Shown: positions 1 to 8,038 of the stretch, piece after piece | Layout: every line of letters begins with the position of its first letter | Position numbering within the stretch: the stretch's first letter is position 1 | DNA from: Moesziomyces globuligerus | Taxonomy: Eukaryota > Basidiomycota > Ustilaginomycetes > Ustilaginales > Ustilaginaceae | DNA length: 64,000 nucleotides | NCBI GenBank assembly: GCA_030849465.1 | Contig: JARVLF010000011.1 | Span: 1-64,000, forward strand | Direction of reading: 5' to 3' | Made by a program: the position numbers and the translations under genes | Notes under the pieces: model-generated | Told to the model about the DNA's origin: nothing | What the model saw: only the letters and a program-made list of their open reading frames with translations | Databases searched by the model: none

Positions 1-216
1 CCTAACCCTAACCCTAACCCTAACCCTAACCCTAACCCTAACCCTAACCCTAACCCTAACCCTAACCCTAACCCTAACCCTAACCAACCCTAACCCTAAC
101 CCTAACCCTAACCCTAACCCTAACCCTAACCCTAACCCTAACCCTAACCCTAACCCTAACCCTAACCCTAACCCTAACCCTAACCCTAACCCTAACCCTA
201 ACCCTAACCCTAACCC
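1..216. repeat. Telomere, (CCCTAA)n
   Basis: This is a near-perfect hexamer array in the CCCTAA orientation, as expected at the left end of a chromosome whose 3' overhang would be TTAGGG. Fourteen units run from 1 to 84. A unit lacking two bases (CAAC, 85-88) follows, and then about 21 perfect units up to 214-216. TTAGGG telomeres are known from smut fungi and many other fungi. The short unit breaks the phase, so distal and proximal blocks are out of register by two bases. Confidence 0.98.
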
Positions 217-330
217 GAAATCCTTATTCGGCGAGTGACGTGGACTCGGCGAATTATTTGACTTGTTCGGCGAGTGGCGTGGACTCGACGAATCGCCTGG
301 GTTATTCGGCAAGTCGACGCGACTCAACGG
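217..330. repeat. Subtelomeric 39-bp satellite, block 1 (three units)
   Basis: Directly next to the telomere, three related copies begin near 226, 265 and 304, spaced exactly 39 bases apart. Each holds an imperfect inverted repeat of the form TTCGGCGAGT, a 7-base spacer, then ACTCGRCGAAT. The first copy is the best palindrome (226-236 against 244-254). The third is degraded. The linker contains GAATTATTTGAC. Two more copies with the same period lie at 975-1039. Confidence 0.75.
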
Positions 331-975
331 ATAGCGGCTGACCACTGTGAGCACCCTGTTCAGAGGTAGCGCGGCACGACTCGATTGTTGCAGACGCCTT
401 TGGGCGTCGTGGGAATGACTTCCGCCTTTGCACGAGTGCTCGTAATGCTCAGACAGTTGTCGAGGCACTGGTGGAGGTTCCAGGGCCGCAGTGGAGGTAC
501 TGCCTACGGTGTAGGTGCCGTAGCGCCGATGGAGGTGTCGACGACGTCTGAAGCGGTGATACAACACACACGCAAGTAGTAGCAACGCTCTGCGATTGCT
601 ACTGTGAGACAAACTGGTTGAAGACAGTGATACTGACGACTGATAACGACTGGTGATGTAAAGTAAAGTAGAGTGGATGGGGCGCAGCCCCATCGCACTC
701 GATGAGTCGAAGCTATAAGTACTTGCCCTCACCAGGAGGGCCAGCGTGTGGCAAGGTGCCGTCTCGAACGGCCCCTGCTAGCATCTCATTGATGCCAGGA
801 GGTTTCGCCCACCCCCTCGGGCTCAGGCCTCCTCTCGTGCATGACTCCCCTTTGCACGTTACGCTCGTTGCCCCCTGGGCCAACAAGCACCCCCCTCCTC
901 CTCCCCTTCGTCTCTGAGCCGGGTACGTCCATCGTATGACCCGCTCGTTGTTTTCCGGGGTCGCCGCAGGCCGTC
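331..975. other. Subtelomeric spacer between satellite blocks; no supported gene
   Basis: No convincing coding region is visible. The open frames here are short and lack family signatures. Two items stand out. One is a strong hairpin at 671-700, with stem GAGTG plus ATGGGGC, loop GCA, and return GCCCCAT plus CACTC. The other is a TATA-like CTATAAGTAC at 713-722. Such a hairpin followed by a TATA element occurs in some LTRs, so a decayed solo LTR is possible, but no TG...CA ends or target-site duplication were established. Confidence 0.4.
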
Positions 976-1039
976 CGTCGAGTGGGCCTCACTCGGCGAA
1001 TTATTGACGGCATTCGTCGAGTGGCCTCCACTCGCCGGA
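975..1039. repeat. Subtelomeric 39-bp satellite, block 2 (two units)
   Basis: Two further copies of the palindrome-bearing unit have matching CGTCGAGT segments at 976-983 and 1015-1022, again 39 bases apart. The linker GAATTATTGACGGC between them resembles the linker of block 1. The second block overlaps the 5' part of the open frame that carries the broken transcription-factor remnant. Confidence 0.7.
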
Positions 1040-2223
1040 CCGCGACTTGGCGCGCTCGTAGCCCGTGCTACGGATTTTCGCCTGCGCCCTCCACACGTGC
1101 CTGCGTCGATCAGGGTCTGATCCAGGCCTGTAACAGCGAGGACCGCTTCACAAGCCTCATTGTCGGCCAAGCCCCACTGATCAGCGGCAACTATTGCAAC
1201 ACAGAACCTCCGACACATCTACAGTCCATCAACGCGGCTCCGTCCGACCTGGACCTTGCAACCATCGTGCGCGTCCACCACGAGCTCAGTCGCATCGTCG
1301 GAAGAGCTCTACAGCTGTTCTTGGCCGACAACTGTGAGATGAGCTATGGCGATATGCTGGACCTGGATCGAGAAATGCAGACCTTTTGCGATACGATGCC
1401 GGACTTGTACCAGATGGACGACATTGGCTAGACGCAGTCTCTGATTGGCACCGAAGCAAGCGTCCATGAAGGCTCATCACGCCACGTTGCACTGCATCGC
1501 TTTGTGCTGCACATCAGTCTCTCCTACGTGGTCATCTCGCTTCATCTTCCCTACCTGCGCCGAGGGAGCGCGGATCCAAGCTTCGAGAGATCTCGCCGAG
1601 TGGCTCTGGACGCCGCCATTGGCGATCATCGCGCGCGCACACGACTGCGCCGCGAGCTCGACTGGCCTGATCACATGGCACGGGACAGCTTTGTGGGTGG
1701 CCGCTTCTTCTACTTCCATGCGACTTCCACGCTAGGATTATGTCTACTGTCCGAGCCTGATGCAGCGCGGACCACTCAGCTTGTACCTCTGCTCGACGAA
1801 TTCCTCGAGTTTGCCAAAGATCATCAGCGGCAGCACGGTGTCAATCCCGACCGTTGCATCCGACAAGAGATCAGCATCGTCAGTCTCATTCGAAGCCGCG
1901 TCTTGCGCAGAGCAGAGCTTCGTCAGGTTCCATCCATCGGACGGACATCGCAGGCCGATAGAGCGTCCAGGCCGGTCCGGACCCTAAGATCCGATCGCGC
2001 TGCGGCGCACAGCACGCCTCTCGAGCAACCTCCTGTTGCGCGAGCGCACTCGTCTTCATCACAGACAACAGATGCGCGATTGATAAACCTGGGTGAGCCC
2101 GAAGCAGGCGCGGATGTTTACGATTGGTGGTCTTGGCTGGTCACGAGCCTCAGTCCAGGCGAGCTTGCGCCCACGTCCGAAACGGCCGGCACCGTCGCCC
2201 AGGCAAGGAGCATCATGGAATAA
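982..2223 (+). pseudogene. Broken fungal-specific transcription factor (Fungal_trans-type) remnant
   Basis: One reading frame runs from 982 to a TGG...GAA TAA end at 2223 but is interrupted by an in-frame TAG at 1429-1431; the frame stays open after it. Before the stop there is a segment like the regulatory middle domain of Zn2Cys6 factors (SYGDMLDLDREMQTFCDTMPDL, about 1342-1404). After it come LHISLSYVVISLHLPYL (about 1507-1557) and a helix-rich part typical of that domain's C-terminal half. No zinc cluster and no credible ATG were found upstream. A short intron removing the stop cannot be built without deleting conserved residues. I infer a subtelomeric gene fragment that has decayed. The alternative is two separate small transcripts. 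Confidence 0.55.
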
Positions 2224-2255
2224 ACACGTTTGATACACTTCCGATAATACGGTCA

Positions 2256-3971
2256 TCAGGGGCCGACGTGACCTCGCACTGTGAGCGTAACGGGCAGCTT
2301 GTGAATGCGCCTGGTGACGAACGAGTCGACCAGGCCGTCCTGGAACTTGCGTGCGTCGTACTTGTCCGTCGGGAGGAAGTCGAAGCGCCGAACAAGGTTG
2401 GAGATGACTAGACGCAGCTCCATGTAGGCGAGCACCTTGCCAACGCACGATGTCTTACCGAATGAGAAGGGCATGAAGGCAGCCTTGTTGAAGTGTTCCT
2501 CCTTGTCGGGATGCAGCCATCGTTCGGGGCGGAATTCAAGCGGGGCGGGAGCGAAGTTGCGTACATCGCGCTGGATGGTCCAAATAGGCAAGGTCACCAC
2601 CGTCTCGGCTGGGATGACGGTCTTTGTGCCGTTGACGTCGACGACGGTGGACTCCTTGCTGACGCGCTGCAGACCTGCGGGGACGGGCGGAAAGATGCGG
2701 AGCGACTCGTTGATAATGGCATTGAGCAGCGGGCACGTCTTGTCGTCCATTCGACTGAAGTCCGTGAGCAGGGCGGGATCATCGCCAAAGACGTCGAGCA
2801 GCTCTTTGCGCAGATCGGCGAGAATGGCGGGATGCTGGATGAGGAAGAAGATGGCGATGCCCATAGTGGTGGAGGAGGTGTCGCTACCTGCGACGACGAT
2901 GAGGCGTGCGTCGGCGGTGGCCTCTTGATCCTGACGCTGAGCGTTCTTGCCTGATCCGGACTCGACTTCGTGGAGGAGGTGACTCATGATGTCCGGAACG
3001 GCAATGTTGCGAGCCTTGCGCTCCTTGACAATGCTGGTCATGTACTTGTCGAACTCTGAGATGGGGTTAGGCAGCGCCCCGAGGAGATCGATGAGGTAGG
3101 GCATGTTGCCGACAAGCTGGACAAATTGCATAAAGTCCTCGAGCGCCTGGATCATTGGGGTAAGCTGGCCTTGATTCAGCAGACCGAAATCGCCAGCAAA
3201 GCCGGCCTGGGACATGACGTCAAACGAGTAGAAGGAGCAGTAGTCGTCGATGTTGACCTTCTCGCGGCGTTGAGCTCGCTTTTCGAGCTGGCTAAGCATA
3301 TTGTCCATGTTGTCGACCAGGATGGTCTCGTATCCCTTGAGCGCCTTGGCCGAAAAGGCGGCGTCCCAGATCTTGCGGCGGGCCGAGTGGTTTGATTCGA
3401 TCACCGCCGAGTGCAGGTTGCGTGGGACATGGGGGCTGCGAGCCCCAGCGGAAGGCACGTACCACGGACCTCTCCAGAAGGAGCTCTTCGCGCCCATGAT
3501 GGCCGCCAGTGGTGTGGTTGCGTTGATCGAGATTTCCCTCGGGCCGGTGCGGACAATGTCACCATATCTCTTATGTGCGTCATCGATTGCCCTTGGACGC
3601 AGTCCCTTGACGTCTGTGGGCATGAAGGCTGCCTTGGAGAGCGCCCATGACTTGGGGCCGGGAAAGTGGCTCAGGCGATGGAAGAACAGTCTGTAGACGC
3701 CGATGCTCGCTGCGACGAAGAAGGTGGCAGCGGCAAGATCGACGTAGGCAAGCTTGAGGGCGTCGGGAAAGATGCGCGTGGCAGCAACAGAATGTCGAAG
3801 CCAAACATCGATGGCCAGGAGGACTGACGAGAGTGCAGCGAGCTGGAGAGGCCAGAGCTCGACGCGACGGAAGATAAGGTGGTGAGAAGCAACGGAAAGG
3901 ACGCCAAGCAAGACGAAGCGATGATGCTCGAGAGCCTGCATGGCGACCTGGGCAGCTGGTTGCGACGGCAT
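2256..3971 (-). CDS. Cytochrome P450 monooxygenase
   Basis: This is a 571-residue membrane-anchored P450, presumably in the ER, using an NADPH reductase to oxidise an unknown small molecule. Hydrophobic N-terminal segments are followed by a proline-rich hinge containing FPGPK. The I-helix oxygen-binding motif AGSDTSST is near residue 360, the ExxR pair is E422-R425 (NESLR), and the heme loop FSFGKTSCVG has its ligand at Cys509. All hallmark residues are intact. The upstream GTG-initiated extension was rejected in favour of the ATG at 3971, which lies about 110 bases downstream of a TATATAT. No partner biosynthetic genes sit beside it, so the substrate cannot be guessed. The stretch after RGPWY departs from related proteins, but no realistic intron fits there. 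Confidence 0.9.
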   Translation of the reverse strand: MPSQPAAQVAMQALEHHRFVLLGVLSVASHHLIFRRVELWPLQLAALSSVLLAIDVWLRHSVAATRIFPDALKLAYVDLAAATFFVAASIGVYRLFFHRLSHFPGPKSWALSKAAFMPTDVKGLRPRAIDDAHKRYGDIVRTGPREISINATTPLAAIMGAKSSFWRGPWYVPSAGARSPHVPRNLHSAVIESNHSARRKIWDAAFSAKALKGYETILVDNMDNMLSQLEKRAQRREKVNIDDYCSFYSFDVMSQAGFAGDFGLLNQGQLTPMIQALEDFMQFVQLVGNMPYLIDLLGALPNPISEFDKYMTSIVKERKARNIAVPDIMSHLLHEVESGSGKNAQRQDQEATADARLIVVAGSDTSSTTMGIAIFFLIQHPAILADLRKELLDVFGDDPALLTDFSRMDDKTCPLLNAIINESLRIFPPVPAGLQRVSKESTVVDVNGTKTVIPAETVVTLPIWTIQRDVRNFAPAPLEFRPERWLHPDKEEHFNKAAFMPFSFGKTSCVGKVLAYMELRLVISNLVRRFDFLPTDKYDARKFQDGLVDSFVTRRIHKLPVTLTVRGHVGP

Positions 3972-4810
3972 CTCGTTCAGACCGTGGAGTTGTGGGTGCA
4001 GGTGGAAACGGCTCTGTTCGACTCGGCTTCTTCTGGACGAGTGTCTTGGAAAGGGAAAGGAACGCACAAGCGTCGGGGGTATATATCTTCGATGCTATTC
4101 TGAGGGCACCTTGGCTCAAGCGGTTCGCAACGGCCGGGCACGAGCAAGCCTGGAGGCGATTGTGCGTATGCAGGGGGGCTGAAGTCGAAGCGCTCGGGCC
4201 ATTCCAGCACCAACCTCGTTGCCATGTCGCGTAGGAAGTAGTGTGCTTCTTCGGCTGCAGCTGTGGGAGTTAAGCTCGTGCCACCTTTTCCCCCTGGGAT
4301 AGTGCGCTGCTGTCAGGGTGGGTGGAGTTCTCCGGCAGCTGTGCGCCTTTCGTCGGTAGAATCATGCATCAGTTGCAGTGAAACTCGGCAGAATAAATTA
4401 TCGTTTGCGGGGTAAATCGCGCAGTCTCTCCACATGAGCCGCGCATCTCGGCCGCGGTGTTGTATGGCTGCCATCAGAGACGAACGAGGACCGGAAGCAA
4501 GGAAATGAGAGAGACGATTGCCAGGGTACACCAAGATCAACACTTTGTGCTGCAAGCGACCGCGCCACTCGCTCTGTGAGCCCTCCAAAAGCGACACGCG
4601 CTTTGCTCCCTTCTCACGGCCTGGCAATGCTGTTCGACTCGGGGCTCGTAGCCGAAACGGCATCCATGCAAACCTCGCATCAGTGAACCCGCGCTTGCTG
4701 TGATAGCACCTCCAAGAAGAGGATAAGGTGGGATCTTCTACGGTTGCTGATCTGCATGGACTCGCTAATGTACAGTCTGGCTGAGCAGAACGGCCGGCTA
4801 GCCAGTGCTT
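3972..4810. other. Intergenic, upstream of the P450
   Basis: No supported gene. The part next to 3971 carries the P450 promoter. The rest, up to the 3' end of the acetyltransferase, has only short frames without recognisable domains. Confidence 0.5.
4080..4086 (-). promoter_or_regulatory. TATA box of the P450 gene
   Basis: TATATAT in an otherwise GC-rich stretch lies about 110 bases upstream of the P450 ATG at 3971. The motif is symmetric, so the direction is assigned from the neighbouring gene. Confidence 0.45.
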
Positions 4811-5478
4811 CTAAATGGGTCGTTCGAGGATCCAATCGATGTGGACGCAGCTGCCCATCTTGAAGTCGTGAGTGCCAACTTTTTGGAAGTGGTTGCGTTG
4901 GTAAAACTTGTGCGCTTTGAGGTTGTGCTCCCAGACACCGAGCCAGATGGCCTTGTATTGGCTCGAAGCGGCGTACTCGAGTGCGGTGGTCATGAGGGCG
5001 GAGCCCACGCCTCGGCCATGAGCAGTGATGTCGGTGTAGATGCGCTGGAGCTCGATCGTGAGCGGTGGCTGGATCGTTAGGCACGGCTCTTCGGACATGA
5101 GATTGAGCTGAACAAAGCCCAAAAGTCGATTTGTCACTTGATCGCGCGCGACGAAGAAGCGGTATGTGCCAGTCTGCTCGAGTTCCTCCTGGATTCGATC
5201 CGTCGAATACGAGGTGGCGAGGTAGTCTTGCATGTCTTGCGCGGGCATCGACCATCCGAACGATTTGTCAAACACGTTGGCGCCCAGCGCCGCAATGTCA
5301 GTTGCATCTGATACTTGTGCAAGCTTAACCGAATAGCTCAAAGGCTCGGTCGTCGAGCTCACTTGCACTGCACAGCGCGGGGCGTCAGCGCAGCGAAAAA
5401 AAGAGCCGCGCGTCAGCTCATCGTTGTCGGTGAGAGTCTCAACGCTCGCGATGGAAGGGTAGGGTACGCACCTGTCAT
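4811..5478 (-). CDS. GNAT-family N-acetyltransferase, two exons
   Basis: The proposed model joins 5472-5478 (ATGACAG) to 4811-5367, giving 187 residues and removing a 104-base intron (donor GTGCGT, acceptor GTGCAG, branch-like GCTGAC). The splice restores ATG ACA GTG CAA GTG in the frame of the domain. The acetyl-CoA-binding motif A reads RIYTDITAHGRGVGSALM, with RGVG near residue 121. It is followed by the usual beta-strand IWLGVWEHNLKAHKFYQRNHF, so the fold looks complete. Family members acetylate small amines or protein N-termini; the substrate here is unknown. The longer unspliced frame starts at GTG and has a serine-rich, domain-free N-terminus. The domain is certain; the 7-base first exon is an inference. 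Confidence 0.75.
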
Positions 5479-6722
5479 CGCAGGAGACTGAGGCTGTTAA
5501 GATATGAAGGAGATGGTGGTGGGCAAGCGGGGCTCGAGGTGATCTGAGCCTCAGCGTGCTTATATCTTTGCTCCCATCAAGTCGGAAAGTTTCCCAATGG
5601 CGAGCTCGCCCATGCCGGCGACACACGATGCACCCTGCAGGCGCTGGAGGAAATTGTGGAAGCATTGGAGGATCTGGAGGAATCGCACTGGAGGAACTGG
5701 AGGAACTGGAGGAAATCAACGCGCTCCGCCGTTGCACTGCCCTGACAGGCTGCCATCGGAAATATCGGAAAACTTGTCGGCGCTACCAATATGCACTCAA
5801 CATGGACGTCGAGCAGCCCATCTGGTGCGGTCTCATCAACCAAAGTGCGTTGCTTGTGGCCCGGCGAACTTGACAGAATCATTTGCGTTTGGGAACATGA
5901 GCAGCTCAGATGTGTCGTCGACCGCCTTTATTGCTTTCACGGAGCACGCTCGTCTCTTGTATACGATTACGGCACGTGCGCGTCGGCCAAGGCTGAGCCT
6001 CTTGTCCGCGCTGTGAGAGGGCCCCGTTCACTCGACACTCCAAACCCCGCTGGTTGTGCGTTACGGGAGCATGGCTTCCTCCCTGCCAGGTTTCGTTTCG
6101 ACCGGACGGAGGAGCGGAGCATGGGAGCGGATGAAAGGAGACAGGCAAGGCCACACGTTCCGCGTTCCTGGCCCGATGCTCATGCGCTCGACAAAGCGCG
6201 GAGGCTGAGCAAAGGGTCCAAGCGAGGGCGAGACGACTCGAGCGCCGCTGCCACGGCCACCGGAGCGGCGGGAAAATCGGAGAATCTCTCATGTCGTGCT
6301 TCGCTAACCCGCTTTCATGGCCAGAATCCCGGATCGCGTCGGAAAAAAGCGCGGATTTTGCCAGGCATTATTCTCGGCTGAGGTGCACGCGCGCCTCGCG
6401 TGCTTCTCTGGAGCCTCGCCTCCCCGCTGTCAGACGTCAGCTCTTGCCGCCCAGTCACTCCTCATATGCGCTCGAGTCACCAACGGCCCGCAGGTCAAGC
6501 GCTCCTTCTCGAAGCTCCCCGCTCTTTCGGACTTTGCTCGCTTTCTATGGGCTTCTCGGACGCCGCAGCAGATCGGTGCTGAGCACTCGTGCGCTGCTCG
6601 CTCTCCCGCTGCTTTCCTAAAGATGTATAAGATCATGAGTGTGAATCGAGCCAAACGAAGAGCGCCCATCTGAGCTGCATCTTCGACTCTTCTCATCCAC
6701 GTTCATACCGCTCATATCATCA
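5479..6722. other. Intergenic, upstream of acetyltransferase and arrestin-like genes
   Basis: This is a divergent promoter region of about 1.2 kb. At about 5640-5722 there is a degenerate CTGGAGGAA-type repeat (several 9-base near-copies). The frames crossing it have no recognisable domain and no supported start. The right end carries the arrestin-like gene's TATA box. Confidence 0.5.
6626..6631 (+). promoter_or_regulatory. TATA box of the arrestin-like gene
   Basis: TATAAG lies 92 bases upstream of the ATG at 6723. Confidence 0.45.
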
Positions 6723-7970
6723 ATGGAGCTTCAGGTCAGGCTTGCGAGCCCTTTCTTGGTGCTTCCGACCCCGCTCTGTGATGCCATCAACGACGGGAGA
6801 TCCGCAGGTTTGGATGAGCCTCCTGCCTACGAGGCCTGCTCGTCCGCTTCCATGATCTCTGCACCACCTCCATCATCCTCCTCTCCGGGTTCCGCCACCA
6901 ACAGCCAGAGGCTGACAGCGTACATACACCTGACGGTGCCCACAAATGCTTCGACGTCGTACAGCTTGACGTCGCTTACCGCAAAGCTCGTGGGAAGCGA
7001 GTCTCTCGCATACAACGACGGTGGGTTTGAGCAGAGCTGTCCTATTCAAGTGACTGCTCCCATCTGTCTCCCGAAGACGAGCGTCCTTTTACCTGGCCGC
7101 TCGTACGACTTTGAGGCTCACCTTGCCTGTCCTGCAGATATGCCACCTAGCATCCAGCTGCAGGATGCCAGACTGCGGTACAAAGTCCGTGTCAAGGCAA
7201 AAGTGTCGCCTCTCAGCACCAAATCATCTTGGTTAGGAGCCACAGGGATGCTCGGCAAGACGCTGACGGCAGATACTGAGGTGACAATTGTGCAGCAGGC
7301 CCCGCCCGAGTCGGTCGACTTTTCTCACGTCAAATACGTCTGCATCCCCGGCCTAGGCTCGACATGCATTTCCATCTCCCCCTCCCCCTGCCTCATCGGC
7401 CAATCAACCCACCTCTCCCTCACACTTCCCAGCACCGAAGCAAGGAAGCGCATCTCAAGCGTCCAGCTTGGCTTGGTCCAGCATACCCACCTCCGCCGCC
7501 GCTCAGCCTCGCCGTCCTGCAGACAGGCCAAACCCAACCTCTACTACGATCTGGTCTCGACCCAACCCTCAGCAGCTTCTAGCATCGACCTTGCCAGCAC
7601 GGGCGATCTCGGATCAGAGAAAGCACAGCTGTGCGAACCTTCATCCAGTGTGTTCGAAGCGCGCTTCGAGATCCCACCGCCAACCCACGTGCAGCCTTCG
7701 ACCTTGATAGGCTGTGACGCTGCCGTTACCGTGTCCCATCACATGCAGATGAGCATCCTTTTCGAATCTGATCCGAGTTCAGATGGCGCTCGTCCACCTT
7801 TCGTGTGCTCGTGGCCGATCACACTAGCTTATCCGCAAGCTGTGCGCAGCTGCCTGATCGACCAGCTGCCTCTGTACTCGAAGCAAGTCGACCAAGTCCC
7901 CCACCCACCTCCAGCGTACGATGTGACAACGCGGTCCTTGCTACGGCCCTCTCTGTTCAGTGCTGCATAG
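6723..7970 (+). CDS. Arrestin-like (ART/alpha-arrestin) adaptor protein
   Basis: This is a 415-residue single-exon protein. Its N-terminal half has an arrestin-type beta-sandwich signature (LPGRSYDFEAHLACPADMPP followed by ARLRYKVRVKAKV). The second half is compatible with the arrestin C-domain, ending in a segment rich in HMQMSILFES-type strands. Two PPAY motifs occur, at residues 33-36 and 396-399. PPxY motifs recruit WW domains of Rsp5/NEDD4 ubiquitin ligases, and alpha-arrestins use them to direct ubiquitination and endocytosis of plasma-membrane transporters. It therefore most likely acts at the plasma membrane and endosome. A PPxY at both termini is somewhat unusual. Cargo is unknown. 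Confidence 0.8.
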   Translation: MELQVRLASPFLVLPTPLCDAINDGRSAGLDEPPAYEACSSASMISAPPPSSSSPGSATNSQRLTAYIHLTVPTNASTSYSLTSLTAKLVGSESLAYNDGGFEQSCPIQVTAPICLPKTSVLLPGRSYDFEAHLACPADMPPSIQLQDARLRYKVRVKAKVSPLSTKSSWLGATGMLGKTLTADTEVTIVQQAPPESVDFSHVKYVCIPGLGSTCISISPSPCLIGQSTHLSLTLPSTEARKRISSVQLGLVQHTHLRRRSASPSCRQAKPNLYYDLVSTQPSAASSIDLASTGDLGSEKAQLCEPSSSVFEARFEIPPPTHVQPSTLIGCDAAVTVSHHMQMSILFESDPSSDGARPPFVCSWPITLAYPQAVRSCLIDQLPLYSKQVDQVPHPPPAYDVTTRSLLRPSLFSAA

Positions 7971-8038
7971 TTCTTTCGGCACCATCATGATAATCCAGCA
8001 CTATGATATGGGAGAAAATCTTCGATCTGGATCGCGGG

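Noticed and set aside
702..917. Plus-strand 71-codon frame in the subtelomere
   Set aside because: Starts after the TATA-like sequence, proline-rich, overlaps an antisense frame of equal length and shows no family resemblance.
1330..1431. Intron GTGAGA...CTAG to rescue the broken transcription factor
   Set aside because: It would remove the MLDLDREMQTF segment that carries the family signature.
3440..3475. Possible intron in the P450 after RGPWY (GTACGT...CGCAG)
   Set aside because: It would be about 27 bases, too short for a fungal intron, and the frame is open without it.
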